A stretch of 64,000 nucleotides of DNA from Tepidimonas fonticaldi (GTDB lineage: Bacteria > Pseudomonadota > Gammaproteobacteria > Burkholderiales > Burkholderiaceae_C): NCBI RefSeq assembly GCF_007556755.1, contig NZ_VJOO01000007.1, positions 1 through 64,000 on the forward strand, in the 5' to 3' direction. Made by a program: the position numbers and the translations under genes. Positions 40,280 through 50,293 of the stretch are shown here, piece after piece; position 1 is the stretch's first letter; the number at the start of each line of letters is the position of its first letter. The notes under the pieces were generated by a model. That model did no database searches. It had not been told where the DNA came from and saw only the letters and a list, made by a program, of their open reading frames with translations.

Positions 40280-42907
40280 ATGACTGCCGGATCCGATGAC
40301 CCGACTTCCCCGAGCGGCCAACCCGCGCCCCGCACCGTGAACGCGTCCGACTCCCCTTCCGCGAAAGTTTCTTTGACCGAACTCGACCAGCGCACCCGCG
40401 GCGCCTTCACGGCGCCGACCTCGGGCGAGCGTGCCGCCCGCCTGCGCGAGTGGCTGGCCACCGACCCGCCGGCCGACGATGTGGCCGAGGTCTACCGCGA
40501 GCTGGCCACGCGCGACAAGGGGGCCGCCAAACTGGTCAAGGAACGGCTGGACGAGCTGCGCCGCGCCCGCGCCCAGGATGCCCTGGCCGCCGAATGGGCC
40601 GCCCGGGCCGAGGCGTTGTTGGGTGCTCCCCGGCTGAATCTGGCCGACGCCATGGCCTGGCAGCGCGATGCCGCCAAGGCCGGGGCTCCGCTGTCGCGCG
40701 AGCCGCTGGCCGGCCTGCGCCAACGCCTGACCGAGCGCATGAAGGCCATCGAGGACCTGCAAACCCGCGTGCAGGTCGAGCGCGAGGCCGCCGGCCTGCT
40801 GGTGCAGCGCATCGACCTGGCGTCCACCAAGCCGCGCGCCGAGGCGCAGGCTGCACGCGACGGCTTGGCGCAGGACGTCAACGACTGGCGCGAGCGCCAG
40901 CAAGGGCTGACGTCGGCCGCGGGCTGGGCCGACCTCGATCCCCGCTACCCGAACCAGCTCGACGCCGCGCGCCAGCAGCTCGAGGCCGTCTGGCAGGCGT
41001 TCGAAGCGGCGCTCGCCCAGGCCGCCGCCGCGGCCGAGGACCCCCAGGCACCCCTGCCCGGGGTGCCCGTGTGGGCCGACGAAATCCGCGCCCAGCGCGG
41101 CGAGCCGCTGGCCGCCGAGGCCGAGTCGGCCGCCCCCGTGCCCAAGGCCGTACAGGCGCTGGCCCAAGCCGCGCTGCTGCCGGCGATCGAGGCGCTGGAG
41201 CGCGAGCTGGCCGCCGGCCACACCAAAGCCATGAGCCGCTACGCCGGCGAGCTGCGCCATGCACACAAGGTGCACGGCCGCCATGCGGGGCCGGAGCTCG
41301 ACGCCCGGGCGCTCGCGGCGCTGGCCAAGGCCAAGGAGCTGGAGGACTGGCAGCGCTGGCGTGCCGACCAGTTGCGCGAAGGGCTGCTGGCCCAGGCCGT
41401 CGCCCTGACCCAGGGCCCCGAGGCGGAGCGGCCCACCGGCCGCAAGCTGCAGGAGGCCATCCGCCAGTTGCGCGAGCAGTGGAAGCAGACGGACCAGGGC
41501 GGCACCTCCAACCACGCGCTGTGGAAGCGCTTCGACGAAGCGTGCAACCAAGCCTATCAGGCGGTCGAAGCCTGGCGGCGCGAACTCAAGGCCCACAACG
41601 AGGCGGCGCGGCAATCCCGTCTGGCCCTGATCGAGGAAGTGCAGGCCTGGACCGCCGCCCACGCCGCCAGCGAGGACTGGAAGGCCCAGTTGCGCGACCT
41701 GCACGCCTTTGCCGAGCGCTGGCGCCAGGGCGGCCACGTCAGCGAAAAAATCTTTGCCGAGCTGCAGCCGCTGTGGAAGGCCGCCATCGCCGCCGCCCAC
41801 GAACGGCTGGAGGCCGCGCAGGCCGACAGCACCGCACGCCGCCAAGCCCTGATCGCCGAGGCCCAGGCCCTGGCGGCCGAGCCGCGCCTGCGGCTGGATG
41901 CCGTCAAGGACCTGCAACAGCGCTGGCAGCTGGAGGCGCACCGTGTGCCGCTGGACCGCCGCAAGGAGCAAAAGCTGTGGGAGGCGTTCCGCCAACCCAT
42001 CGACGAGGCCTTTGCGCGCAAGAGCGCCGAGCGGGAGAAGACCCAGGCCGCCACCAGCCGGCTCGACGCCGCCGTGCTGGAGGCTGCGCGCGCCCTGGAA
42101 GCCGCCTGCGCCGCCGACGACGCCCAGCAGATCCGCGCAGCGATGGCCGCCCTGCGGACCGCGGCGCAAGGGGAGGGCGCGACGGCGGATGAGACCCCGC
42201 CGGCCCCCACCCCGGCCGCGATGTCTGCCGAAACAACGGCCGAAACACCGGCCGGGGCAGCGGCCGCCGCTTCCCGCGATGCGCCCGCTCCGGCGGCCCC
42301 GCGTCCCGTCGTGGCCCGGCGGGGCGACGACCGGCCCGGGGCGACCCCGGCCAGTGCCGCGGCCGCGGCCCGCTTGGCGCCGGCCAAACTGGCCCCGCGC
42401 GCACGGCCGGAGCGGTCCCCCCGTCCGGAGGGCCCGGCGCGTCCGCGGCTGGGCGATGCGGCCTTCCGCGCCCAGCGCCAGGCCCTGGAGCGTGCCGAGG
42501 CCAAGTTGCGCCAGTTGGCGGCGCGTGCCCACGGCGAGGCCCTGACCGAGCTGCTGGCCGCGTGGTCGGCGCGCGATGCGGCGCGCGTCCCGCCCGGGCA
42601 GCAGCTGGGCGGCCGTCAGGCCGCGGCGGCGCGTCCCGCGTGGGTGCAGGCGCTGGGGCGGGCCGCCGCCCCCGCCAGCGAAGCCGCCGAACCCCTGCTG
42701 CGGCTGGAGATTGCGGCCGATGTGCCCACGTCGGCCGACCAAGTCGATGCCCGGCGTCAGTTGCAGCTTCGGCTGCTCACGCGCCGGCACGAACCCGGGC
42801 CGGCCGAGACCTGGGCGCAGGATGTGGCCCGGGTGCTGGCCACGGCCCACGACGCCAGCCACGAGCGGCGGCTGCAGGCGGCGCTGAAGGTGTTGCTGCG
42901 GCGCTGA
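40280..42907 (+). CDS. DUF349 coiled-coil protein
   Basis: This is a large, highly charged Ala/Glu/Arg-rich protein of 875 residues, predicted mostly helical. Repeated DUF349-type units occur (LREQWKQTDQGGTSNHALWKRFDEACNQAY near 390-430; LQQRWQLEAHRVPLDRRKEQKLWEAFRQPIDEAF near 550-580). A low-complexity Ala/Pro linker follows (about 630-720). The domain function is not established; in some bacteria DUF349 proteins are linked to cell envelope or stress. The ATG at 40280 is uncertain; a GTG near 40339 is possible. Confidence 0.85.
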   Translation: MTAGSDDPTSPSGQPAPRTVNASDSPSAKVSLTELDQRTRGAFTAPTSGERAARLREWLATDPPADDVAEVYRELATRDKGAAKLVKERLDELRRARAQDALAAEWAARAEALLGAPRLNLADAMAWQRDAAKAGAPLSREPLAGLRQRLTERMKAIEDLQTRVQVEREAAGLLVQRIDLASTKPRAEAQAARDGLAQDVNDWRERQQGLTSAAGWADLDPRYPNQLDAARQQLEAVWQAFEAALAQAAAAAEDPQAPLPGVPVWADEIRAQRGEPLAAEAESAAPVPKAVQALAQAALLPAIEALERELAAGHTKAMSRYAGELRHAHKVHGRHAGPELDARALAALAKAKELEDWQRWRADQLREGLLAQAVALTQGPEAERPTGRKLQEAIRQLREQWKQTDQGGTSNHALWKRFDEACNQAYQAVEAWRRELKAHNEAARQSRLALIEEVQAWTAAHAASEDWKAQLRDLHAFAERWRQGGHVSEKIFAELQPLWKAAIAAAHERLEAAQADSTARRQALIAEAQALAAEPRLRLDAVKDLQQRWQLEAHRVPLDRRKEQKLWEAFRQPIDEAFARKSAEREKTQAATSRLDAAVLEAARALEAACAADDAQQIRAAMAALRTAAQGEGATADETPPAPTPAAMSAETTAETPAGAAAAASRDAPAPAAPRPVVARRGDDRPGATPASAAAAARLAPAKLAPRARPERSPRPEGPARPRLGDAAFRAQRQALERAEAKLRQLAARAHGEALTELLAAWSARDAARVPPGQQLGGRQAAAARPAWVQALGRAAAPASEAAEPLLRLEIAADVPTSADQVDARRQLQLRLLTRRHEPGPAETWAQDVARVLATAHDASHERRLQAALKVLLRR

Positions 42908-42920
42908 TGGCCGCCGACGG

Positions 42921-43844
42921 TCACCGGGTGTCGCCCGGCGCCGTCGGCCGGGCAAAAAACGCGTCCAACAGCGCGACCAGATCGGCGTGGGCCTCGGCCA
43001 GCCGCTCGCGGTCCACGCAGTACGCCTCGCACGCCACGGCGAAAAACTCGGCCAGGGATTCGGCGCCGTAGGCGTCCAGCCAGGGCGGCGGGGCGCCAAA
43101 CCGCTCGTGCAGCGCCACCCGTTGCCGGTGCGTGGCGTGCGCCTCGGTCAGCACGGTGTGCCAGTGCTGCCGTGCCGCCGCAGCCGACAGGCCCAAAAAG
43201 CCCGCGGGCAGCAGCGGGCAGCCGTCGGCCGGCTGGCCCAGCGGCTTGCCGTGCAGGTCGATGGCGTGGGCAAACTCGTGGATCACCAAGTTGTGGCCGA
43301 TGCCTGTCGCGCCGGGTGCCGAGCCCAGCACGCGCGGCCACGCCAGCACGATCGGGCCGCCCTGCATGGCCTCGCCGGCCAGCGCCTCGTCGTATTCGTG
43401 CACGACGCCCGCCTCGTCCCGGATGCGGCGCGGGGCGACCACCTCGTCCGGATGCAGCACGATCCCCACGAAGTCGTCGTACCACGCCAGCGCGGACAGC
43501 CCCCGGTGCCGCAAGGGCAGACAGGCCTGCGCCGCGACCAGCAGCGCCATGCGGTCGTCCACGACCAGCCCGTGGGCGCCGCTGAACTCCTTGCGTGCCA
43601 GAAAGGCCGCGCACAGGTCGCGCAATCGGGCCTGTTCGTTCCCGTCCAGGGCCTGCAGGCAGGGCAAATCGGCCACGACGCGTGCCCACAGCCGGTCGGG
43701 GATGGCGCGACCATCGCCCCGCCGCGCCTGCCAGCGTCGCCGCCAGTGTGTCAGCTTGTGTGTCAGCCAGCGCGTCACCCCCCGCAACCAGCGGGGCCCG
43801 CCCGAGGCCGGTTGGGACGGTGAAGACGATGGCGGGGGACTCAT
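42921..43844 (-). CDS. mtfA: MtfA-type zinc peptidase (M90)
   Basis: MtfA (YeeI) in E. coli binds the Mlc repressor and has aminopeptidase activity. The 307-residue protein has the zinc motif HEFAH (189-193) after GHNLVI, the upstream WYDDFVGIVLHPDEVV block, and the downstream YGAESLAEFFAVACEAYC containing the third-ligand Glu. An Arg/Trp-rich N-terminal segment precedes the domain. The ATG at 43844 overlaps the lpxH stop as ATGA. Confidence 0.9.
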   Translation of the reverse strand: MSPPPSSSPSQPASGGPRWLRGVTRWLTHKLTHWRRRWQARRGDGRAIPDRLWARVVADLPCLQALDGNEQARLRDLCAAFLARKEFSGAHGLVVDDRMALLVAAQACLPLRHRGLSALAWYDDFVGIVLHPDEVVAPRRIRDEAGVVHEYDEALAGEAMQGGPIVLAWPRVLGSAPGATGIGHNLVIHEFAHAIDLHGKPLGQPADGCPLLPAGFLGLSAAAARQHWHTVLTEAHATHRQRVALHERFGAPPPWLDAYGAESLAEFFAVACEAYCVDRERLAEAHADLVALLDAFFARPTAPGDTR

Positions 43845-44659
43845 GCCGGGGTGGCGCGGGGCAAGGGCCACACCTGCCAGCCTCCGTGGCGGTCCAGACT
43901 GAGCGCCTGCAACCGTGGCGGCTGGTCCGCGGCATCCCAGTCGCTCAACACCAGGCGATGGGCCGTGGCGCCCAGGCGGTGCAGGCCGGGCCGGTGCGTG
44001 TGGCCGTGGATCAGGCCCGTCGCCCCCACGGCTGCGACCGCTTGCGCGGCCAAGTCGGTATCCACATCGGCCGGCGCCACCCCGGCTTGGCGCTGTGCCG
44101 TTTGATGCTGTTGGCTGCGCTGGCGCAGGGCGCGCGCCTGCGCCAGCCGGTCGGCCAACGGCCGCGCCAGGAAGGCCGTTTGCCAATCTGCCCCACGCAC
44201 CTGCGCGCGAAACGTTTGATAGTCCCGGTCGGCCACGCACCAGGCATCGCCGTGGCTGAGCAGCCACCGGTGCGCACCGAAGGCGAGCACGGCCGGATCG
44301 GCCAGCAGCCGCACCCCGCTGGCGGCGGCAAAGCCGTCGCCGAGCAAAAAGTCGCGGTTGCCATGCATCAGATAAACCGGGCGGCGGCGAGCCAGCACGC
44401 CGAGCGCCGCAACGGCGTGCTGCATGAACGCGATTTCGGGATCGGCCGCCGGATCGGCGGTCAAGGCATCGTCCCCGACCCAGACCTCGAACAGGTCGCC
44501 GAGGATGCACAGCGCGTCGAATGGCGCCGCCGCCAGATAGGCGTGCCACGCGGCGGCGGTTTCTGGATCCTGCGCGTGCAGGTGAATGTCCGAAACGCAA
44601 TCGACGCGCTGCCATGACGGCGGCGCGTCGATGTGGTCGAGCAGGGCCGGGCCGCTCAT
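43841..44659 (-). CDS. lpxH: UDP-2,3-diacylglucosamine diphosphatase LpxH
   Basis: LpxH catalyses the fourth step of lipid A synthesis, giving lipid X. The 272-residue calcineurin-like phosphoesterase has SDIHLH (D24, H26), GDLFEVWVGDD, HGNRDFLLG, LSHGDAWC and HGHTHRPGLH, the full metal-binding set. It lies downstream of a cyclophilin gene, an order seen in many beta- and gammaproteobacteria, and is coupled to mtfA. Confidence 0.94.
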   Translation of the reverse strand: MSGPALLDHIDAPPSWQRVDCVSDIHLHAQDPETAAAWHAYLAAAPFDALCILGDLFEVWVGDDALTADPAADPEIAFMQHAVAALGVLARRRPVYLMHGNRDFLLGDGFAAASGVRLLADPAVLAFGAHRWLLSHGDAWCVADRDYQTFRAQVRGADWQTAFLARPLADRLAQARALRQRSQQHQTAQRQAGVAPADVDTDLAAQAVAAVGATGLIHGHTHRPGLHRLGATAHRLVLSDWDAADQPPRLQALSLDRHGGWQVWPLPRATPA

Positions 44660-44692
44660 GCGCTCATGGGGCGGGGCCGGGCGCGGCGCGCG

Positions 44693-45370
44693 TCAGGGGG
44701 TGACGACTGCCGCCTTGGTGATGACCACATCCTGCACCGGCACGTCGTCGTGAAAGCCCCGGCGACCGGTGGCCACCTTGCGGATGGCGTCCACCACCTC
44801 GGTCCCTTTGACGACGCGGCCAAACACCGCGTAGCCCCAGCCTTGCAGCGTGGGGGCGGTGTGGTTCAGAAAGCCGTTGTCCGCCACGTTGATGAAAAAC
44901 TGCGCCGTGGCCGAGTGCGGCGCCTGCGTGCGCGCCATGGCGATGGTGTAGCGGTCGTTCTTCAGGCCGTTGGCGGCCTCGTTTTCGATCGGGGCGCGCG
45001 TGGGTTTTTGCTTCATGCCGGGCTCGAAACCGCCCCCCTGGATCATGAAGCCGTCGATGACGCGGTGAAAGATCGTGCCGTCGTAGTGGCCGTCGCGCAC
45101 ATACGCCAGAAAGTTCTCGACCGACTTGGGCGCCTTGGCGGCATCGAGTTCGAGGGTGATGACGCCATGGCCGGCGATGTGGAGTTCGACTTGGGGATTC
45201 ACGGAACGGGCTCCAGTGGGGGCGGGTCGGGGACCTGCCGTAGAGGGGGACACAGAGGATGGGGACGGTTGGGACGACTGGGCGTGGGCGGCGGACCAGC
45301 CGAGCAGGGCGCTGCCCGCCAGCAGGCCGAGCGCGGCCCGGCGATGCGCGAAGAAGGTTGGGATCGTCAT
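44693..45370 (-). CDS. Cyclophilin-type peptidyl-prolyl isomerase with signal peptide
   Basis: The protein catalyses proline isomerisation, here probably in the periplasm. A signal peptide ([23 protein letters not shown]) ends near residue 30, followed by a Ser/Pro linker and a cyclophilin domain (about 55-222) with [13 protein letters not shown] and [10 protein letters not shown]. The twin Arg before the hydrophobic stretch is not a full Tat motif. The 225-residue length is PpiA-like. It is followed by lpxH and preceded by a TPR gene 31 bp away. Confidence 0.9.
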   Translation of the reverse strand: MTIPTFFAHRRAALGLLAGSALLGWSAAHAQSSQPSPSSVSPSTAGPRPAPTGARSVNPQVELHIAGHGVITLELDAAKAPKSVENFLAYVRDGHYDGTIFHRVIDGFMIQGGGFEPGMKQKPTRAPIENEAANGLKNDRYTIAMARTQAPHSATAQFFINVADNGFLNHTAPTLQGWGYAVFGRVVKGTEVVDAIRKVATGRRGFHDDVPVQDVVITKAAVVTP

Positions 45371-45401
45371 GGCAGATGAGAGGCGAAGACGGTGCCGGGG
45401 T

Positions 45402-45989
45402 TCAACGCGGGGCGTCGGCCCCCAGCAGGTCGCGCAGCGCCCGCGACCGCTCGCCCAGGCCGGGGCTGTCGGGTTGCAGGGCCAGGGCGCGCTGCCAATG
45501 GCCCAGCGCCAGACGGGCATACACGTCGCCCAGGTTGCGGTGGGCGGTGGCGTAGTCGGGGTTGAAGCGCAGGGCCGACTCGAGTGCCGCGCGCGCCTCG
45601 GGCAGGCGCCCTTGGGCGGCGTGCAGCACGGCCAGGTTGTTGTACGGCTCGGGCAGCTCCGGGTAGGTCTGGGTCAGGCTTTCGTAAACCTGGCGCGCGC
45701 CATCCGCATCCCCCTGGTTGGCCAGCACCACGCCCAGCAGCAGGCGCGCCTGCGGGTCGGTGGGGCGCTCCTGCAGCCATTGTTCCAGCCTTTGCCGCGC
45801 CAGTGCCAGCTCGCCGGTGGCGATCAGGCGCTGGGCCTCGGCATAGGGGGCGGTCGGGGGCGCGCTCTGCGCCGTGGCAGCCAGCGGCAAGCCGCCCAGC
45901 AGCGCCGCGCCCAGGCTCAGCGCCAGGCCAAGGCGGCGCGCGCGCGGCCGGCGCATCACGGGGCGAAGGGGGTGAAACAGATCGGGCAT
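45402..45989 (-). CDS. Exported TPR-repeat protein
   Basis: The 195-residue protein has a signal peptide ([22 protein letters not shown], about 20-41) and about four tetratricopeptide repeats from residue 48 onward ([58 protein letters not shown]). TPRs mediate protein contacts; no partner is known. An alternative start lies 33 bp further in at MRRPRARR. It precedes the periplasmic cyclophilin gene and is divergent from cysS with 68 bp between the starts. Confidence 0.85.
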   Translation of the reverse strand: MPDLFHPLRPVMRRPRARRLGLALSLGAALLGGLPLAATAQSAPPTAPYAEAQRLIATGELALARQRLEQWLQERPTDPQARLLLGVVLANQGDADGARQVYESLTQTYPELPEPYNNLAVLHAAQGRLPEARAALESALRFNPDYATAHRNLGDVYARLALGHWQRALALQPDSPGLGERSRALRDLLGADAPR

Positions 45990-46057
45990 CGGTGCACAAT
46001 ACGCGCCTTTCGGCTGATTGTAGCCCGGGGGTTCGCGCCCGCCGGGCGGGTATCGTC

Positions 46058-47434
46058 ATGACCCTGTGCATCTACAACTCGCTCACCCGCCGGCTCGATC
46101 CGCTGGAGCCGCTCGAGCCCGGCCACGTCCGCATGTACGTCTGTGGCATGACCGTGTACGACCTGTGCCACCTGGGTCATGCGCGCTCGATGGTGGCGTT
46201 CGACGTGGTGCAGCGCTGGCTCAAGGCCAGCGGCCTGCGGGTGACCTATGTGCGCAACATCACCGACATCGACGACAAGATCATCGCCCGCGCCCTGAAG
46301 AACGGCGAGACCATCCGCAGCCTGACCGACCGCATGGTCGAGGCGCTGCACGCCGATGCCGATGCACTTGGTATCCAGCGGCCCGACTTCGAGCCGCGCG
46401 CCACCGAGTTCGTGCCGCAGATGCTCGACCTGATCGGCCGCCTGGAGGCCAAGGGCCTGGCCTACCGCAGCGACAACGGGGACGTCAACTATGCGGTGCG
46501 CGCCTTTGCGGGGTACGGCAAGCTCTCGGGCAAGAGCCTGGACGAGCTGCGCGCGGGCGAGCGCGTCGCCGTCGGCGACGGCAAGCGCGACCCGCTCGAC
46601 TTCGTGCTGTGGAAGGCGGCCAAGCCCGAGGAGCCGGACGAGGCCAAGTGGGACAGTCCCTATGGCGTGGGCCGCCCGGGCTGGCACATCGAGTGTTCGG
46701 CCATGAGCTGCGAGATGCTGGGCGAGAGTTTCGATATCCACGGTGGCGGGGCCGACCTGCAGTTCCCCCACCACGAGAACGAAATCGCCCAGAGCGAAGG
46801 CGCAACGGGCAAGCCGCTGGCGCGCATCTGGATGCACAACGGCTTCGTGCGCGTGGACAACGAAAAGATGTCCAAGAGCCTGGGCAACTTCTTCACCATC
46901 CGCGAGGTGTTGGAGAAGTTCGATGCCGAGACGGTGCGCTTTTTCATCGTGCGGGCGCACTACCGCAGCCCGCTCAACTACAGCGACCAGCACCTGGAGG
47001 ACGCACGCGCGGCGCTCAAGCGGCTCTACACCACGCTTGATGCGGTGCCGCCCCAGCCCGTCGCCGCCATTGACTGGGCCGAGCCGCATGCGGCGCGCTT
47101 CAAGGCCGCGATGGACGAGGACTTTGGCACGCCGGAGGCGGTGGCGGTGCTGTTCGAGCTGGCGGCCGAGGTCAACCGCACGCGCGATGCGCGCCTGAGC
47201 GGCCTGCTGCGCGCACTCGGCGGTACCCTGGGCCTGCTGCAGCAAGACCCCCAGGCGTTTTTGCGCGCCGGCGCCGGCCTGGACGAGGCCGCCATCGCCG
47301 CGCGCATCGCCGAGCGGGCCGCGGCGAAGGCGGCGCGCGACTTCGCCACGGCCGACCGCATCCGTGCCGAGCTGGCCGCGCAGGGCATCGTGCTCAAGGA
47401 CGGCCCCGGCGGCACCACGTGGGAGCGCGCATGA
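46058..47434 (+). CDS. cysS: Cysteinyl-tRNA synthetase
   Basis: CysRS charges tRNA-Cys. The 458-residue class I enzyme has the zinc ligand C29, HLGH (38-41), [20 protein letters not shown] and KMSKSLGN. The C-terminal anticodon-binding helices end in [22 protein letters not shown]. The ATG at 46058 starts the conserved [12 protein letters not shown]. Its stop overlaps the start of the glycosylase gene (ATGA). Confidence 0.97.
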   Translation: MTLCIYNSLTRRLDPLEPLEPGHVRMYVCGMTVYDLCHLGHARSMVAFDVVQRWLKASGLRVTYVRNITDIDDKIIARALKNGETIRSLTDRMVEALHADADALGIQRPDFEPRATEFVPQMLDLIGRLEAKGLAYRSDNGDVNYAVRAFAGYGKLSGKSLDELRAGERVAVGDGKRDPLDFVLWKAAKPEEPDEAKWDSPYGVGRPGWHIECSAMSCEMLGESFDIHGGGADLQFPHHENEIAQSEGATGKPLARIWMHNGFVRVDNEKMSKSLGNFFTIREVLEKFDAETVRFFIVRAHYRSPLNYSDQHLEDARAALKRLYTTLDAVPPQPVAAIDWAEPHAARFKAAMDEDFGTPEAVAVLFELAAEVNRTRDARLSGLLRALGGTLGLLQQDPQAFLRAGAGLDEAAIAARIAERAAAKAARDFATADRIRAELAAQGIVLKDGPGGTTWERA

Positions 47435-48117
47435 GCGCAGCCCGCCGCGCGCCCGACGGCGCCTGTGTGCCGCCGGCGGCGCTGCCGGCCGGCGACGGCT
47501 TCGTGCCGGCGTTCTGGGCGCAGGCCTGCGACCATCTGGCCGGGCGCGATCGCGTCATGGCGCGGCTGATCCCGCAGTTTCCGGGCGCTTGCCTGCAGTC
47601 GCGCGGGGACGCCTTCACCACGCTGGCGCGCAGCGTGGTGGGGCAGCAGATCTCCGTCAAGGCTGCGCAGGCCGTCTGGGAGCGGCTGGAAGCCTGCCTG
47701 GGCGGCTGCACGGCCGCGGCCGTGCTGGCCCGCGCGCCCGAGGAGCTGCGCGCCGCCGGCCTGAGCGCGCGCAAGGTGGAGTATTTGCTCGACCTGGCGC
47801 GGCACTTCGACGATGGCCGCATCGATCCGGCCGCCTGGCACGCGATGGACGACGAGGCCATCATCCGCGACCTGACGGCGATTCGCGGCATCGGCCGCTG
47901 GACGGCCGAGATGTTTTTGATTTTTCACCTGATGCGCCCGGACGTACTGCCGCTGGACGACGTCGGGCTGCTGCGCGGCATCAGTCAGTGCTATTTTTCC
48001 GGCGAGCCAGTCAGCCGCAGCGACGCGCGCGAGGTCGCCGCCGCCTGGGCGCCGTACCGCAGCGTGGCGACTTGGTATATTTGGCGCTCGCTGGATCCGG
48101 TCCCGGTGGCGTACTGA
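47431..48117 (+). CDS. DNA-3-methyladenine glycosylase (AlkA-like, HhH-GPD)
   Basis: The enzyme excises alkylated bases from DNA. The 228-residue protein has the helix-hairpin-helix [14 protein letters not shown] (151-164) and the catalytic aspartate D177 in LPLDDVGL. No iron-sulfur cluster motif is present, as in AlkA and unlike endonuclease III. It lacks the N-terminal Ada-like domain of E. coli AlkA. It is translationally coupled to cysS and lies 73 bp before accA. Confidence 0.92.
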   Translation: MSAARRAPDGACVPPAALPAGDGFVPAFWAQACDHLAGRDRVMARLIPQFPGACLQSRGDAFTTLARSVVGQQISVKAAQAVWERLEACLGGCTAAAVLARAPEELRAAGLSARKVEYLLDLARHFDDGRIDPAAWHAMDDEAIIRDLTAIRGIGRWTAEMFLIFHLMRPDVLPLDDVGLLRGISQCYFSGEPVSRSDAREVAAAWAPYRSVATWYIWRSLDPVPVAY

Positions 48118-48190
48118 ACCCCGCCGGCCGGGCGCGTGTGCCGCGCGCCCATCGGCGACACGAGGGCCCGAGCGCCCGTGGAGTGACAAC

Positions 48191-49168
48191 TTGGCCAAAC
48201 GCAACTTTCTGGATTTCGAGCAGCCGATCGCGGAACTCGAAGCCAAGATCGAAGAGCTGCGCTATGTGCAGACCGAGTCCGCGGTCGACATCTCCGAAGA
48301 GATCGACCGCCTGAGCAAAAAGAGCCTGCAGCTCACCAAGGACATCTACAGCAAGCTCACGCCGTGGCAGGTCACCAAGATCGCGCGCCACAGCGACCGG
48401 CCCTACACCCTGGACTATGTGCGGGCCATCTTCACGCACTGGACCGAGCTGCACGGCGACCGCCACTTTGCCGATGACCAAAGCATCGTCGGCGGGCTGG
48501 CGCGCTTCAACGGCCAGCCGTGCGTCGTCATCGGTCACCAAAAGGGGCGTGACACCAAGGAGCGCGCGCTGCGCAACTTCGGCATGACCAAGCCGGAGGG
48601 CTACCGCAAGGCGCTGCGCCTGATGAAGCTGGCCGAGAAGTTCCGGCTGCCGGTGTTCACCTTCGTGGACACGCCGGGCGCCTACCCCGGCATCGACGCC
48701 GAGGAGCGCAACCAGTCCGAGGCGATCGGGCGCAACATCTTCGAGATGGCCCAGCTGGAGGTGCCGATCATCAGCACCATCATCGGCGAGGGCGGCTCGG
48801 GCGGTGCGCTGGCCATCGCCGTGGCCGACCAGGTGCTGATGCTGCAGTACGCGGTGTACTCGGTGATCAGCCCGGAGGGCTGCGCCTCCATCCTGTGGAA
48901 GACCGCCGACAAGGCGCCCGACGCCGCCGAGGCGCTGGGCATCACCGCGCACCGCCTCAAGGCGCTGGGGTTGGTGGACAAGATCGTCAGCGAGCCGGTG
49001 GGCGGCGCGCACCGCGACCCGCAGCAGATGGCCGCGCTGCTCAAGCGGGCGCTGGCCGAGTCGCTGCGGCACGTGGTGGATCTGGAGCCGGCCGAGCTGA
49101 TCGAGCGCCGCCATGCCCGCCTCAATGCCTACGGGCGTTTCAACGACACCAAGGCCAGCCGCGGCTGA
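48191..49168 (+). CDS. accA: Acetyl-CoA carboxylase carboxyltransferase alpha subunit
   Basis: AccA, with AccD, transfers the carboxyl group from biotin to acetyl-CoA in fatty-acid synthesis. The 325-residue protein starts [20 protein letters not shown] and has the crotonase-fold [10 protein letters not shown] and the oxyanion [10 protein letters not shown]. It begins with a TTG codon at 48191, supported by GGAG 7 nt upstream and by the conserved N-terminus. The 3' end overlaps tilS by about 56 bp. Confidence 0.97.
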   Translation: MAKRNFLDFEQPIAELEAKIEELRYVQTESAVDISEEIDRLSKKSLQLTKDIYSKLTPWQVTKIARHSDRPYTLDYVRAIFTHWTELHGDRHFADDQSIVGGLARFNGQPCVVIGHQKGRDTKERALRNFGMTKPEGYRKALRLMKLAEKFRLPVFTFVDTPGAYPGIDAEERNQSEAIGRNIFEMAQLEVPIISTIIGEGGSGGALAIAVADQVLMLQYAVYSVISPEGCASILWKTADKAPDAAEALGITAHRLKALGLVDKIVSEPVGGAHRDPQQMAALLKRALAESLRHVVDLEPAELIERRHARLNAYGRFNDTKASRG

Positions 49169-50210
49169 GCCCGATCCGCGCCCCGCCGACCCCACGGCCG
49201 ACCCCGCCGTGCTGGCCGCGCTCGATGCATGGTGGCGCCGTCACGGCGCCGCGCTGCCGTCCGGGGCGGGGCTGGGGGTGGCCTTCAGCGGCGGGGCGGA
49301 TTCCACATCGTTGCTGCTGGCGGCGGCTGCGCGCTGGCCGGGGCGGGTGCACGCCCTGCATGTGCATCACGGCTTGCAGGCGGCGGCGGATGCCTTCGAA
49401 GCGCATGCCGCGGCCACGGCGGCCCGCTGGGGCGTGGCGTTTGCCGCCTTGCGTGTCGATGCCCGGCCCGCCCCGGGGGACAGCCCCGAAGACGCCGCGC
49501 GCCGTGCCCGCTACCGGGCGCTGGCCGATGCCGCCCGGGCGCGGGGCCTGGCCGCCGTGCTGCTGGGGCACCATGCGCAGGACCAGGCGGAAACCCTGCT
49601 GCTGGCGCTGACGCGCGGGGCGGGGCTGCCGGGGTTGGCCGGCATGCCCGAGCGGCGCTGCATCCATGGGGTGTGGTTTGGCCGGCCGCTGCTGGCGCTG
49701 GACGGCGACGCGCTGCGGCGCTGGCTGGACGGGCAGGGCATCGCCTGGGTCAGCGACCCGACCAACGCCGATCCTGCCTACACCCGCAACCGCATCCGGC
49801 TGCAGGTCATCCCCGCGCTGGCGCAGGCGTTTCCCGCGTATGCCGCAACCCTGGCGCGCAGCGCGCGCCACGCCGCGTCGGCCCAGCGCCTGCTGGACGA
49901 GTTGGCGGCCGAGGATCTGGCGCGGCTGGGCGATCCCCCCGCGCTGGCTGGGCTGCGCGCCTTGTCGCCGGAGCGCGCCATCAATGCGCTGCGCCACTGG
50001 CTGCGCCAGCGCCACGGCGCCAGCGGGACCGAGGCCCAATGGCAGGAAGTGGCCCGGCAGATCGCCGCAGCCCGCACGCGCGGCCATGCCATCCGGCTGC
50101 GGGTGGGCGCCGGCTACCTGTTGCGGGCGGGCCCGGTGCTCGACTACCGGGCCGATGTCGCGGCCCCGGCGGGGCCGGGCGCGGGGCAGGCCGTGCCTCG
50201 CCCCCTATAA
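49113..50210 (+). CDS. tilS: tRNA(Ile)-lysidine synthase TilS
   Basis: TilS converts C34 of the CAU anticodon of tRNA-Ile2 to lysidine so that it reads AUA. The 365-residue protein has the PP-loop SGGADST (about 60) and the [12 protein letters not shown] segment. Three starts are possible: ATG 49113, ATG 49125 and GTG 49210. I use the first, but the N-terminal 30 residues are Pro/Ala-rich and may not all be made. It lacks much of the C-terminal domain of E. coli TilS (432 residues), as do many relatives. Confidence 0.92.
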   Translation: MPASMPTGVSTTPRPAAAEPDPRPADPTADPAVLAALDAWWRRHGAALPSGAGLGVAFSGGADSTSLLLAAAARWPGRVHALHVHHGLQAAADAFEAHAAATAARWGVAFAALRVDARPAPGDSPEDAARRARYRALADAARARGLAAVLLGHHAQDQAETLLLALTRGAGLPGLAGMPERRCIHGVWFGRPLLALDGDALRRWLDGQGIAWVSDPTNADPAYTRNRIRLQVIPALAQAFPAYAATLARSARHAASAQRLLDELAAEDLARLGDPPALAGLRALSPERAINALRHWLRQRHGASGTEAQWQEVARQIAAARTRGHAIRLRVGAGYLLRAGPVLDYRADVAAPAGPGAGQAVPRPL

Positions 50211-50211
50211 T
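50206..50211 (+). promoter_or_regulatory. Candidate -10 element of lysC overlapping the tilS stop
   Basis: A perfect TATAAT includes the TAA stop of tilS (50208-50210) and lies 83 bp before the lysC start. The region 17 bp upstream is very GC-rich with no -35 match. Confidence 0.35.
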
Positions 50212-50293
50212 GGCAGGGTTTGCCCGGGGGTGGCCCGGGCGCCCCCGCCGGCCCCCGCGCGTCGCGGCCGGCCGTCACACCCGCGAAATCTCC

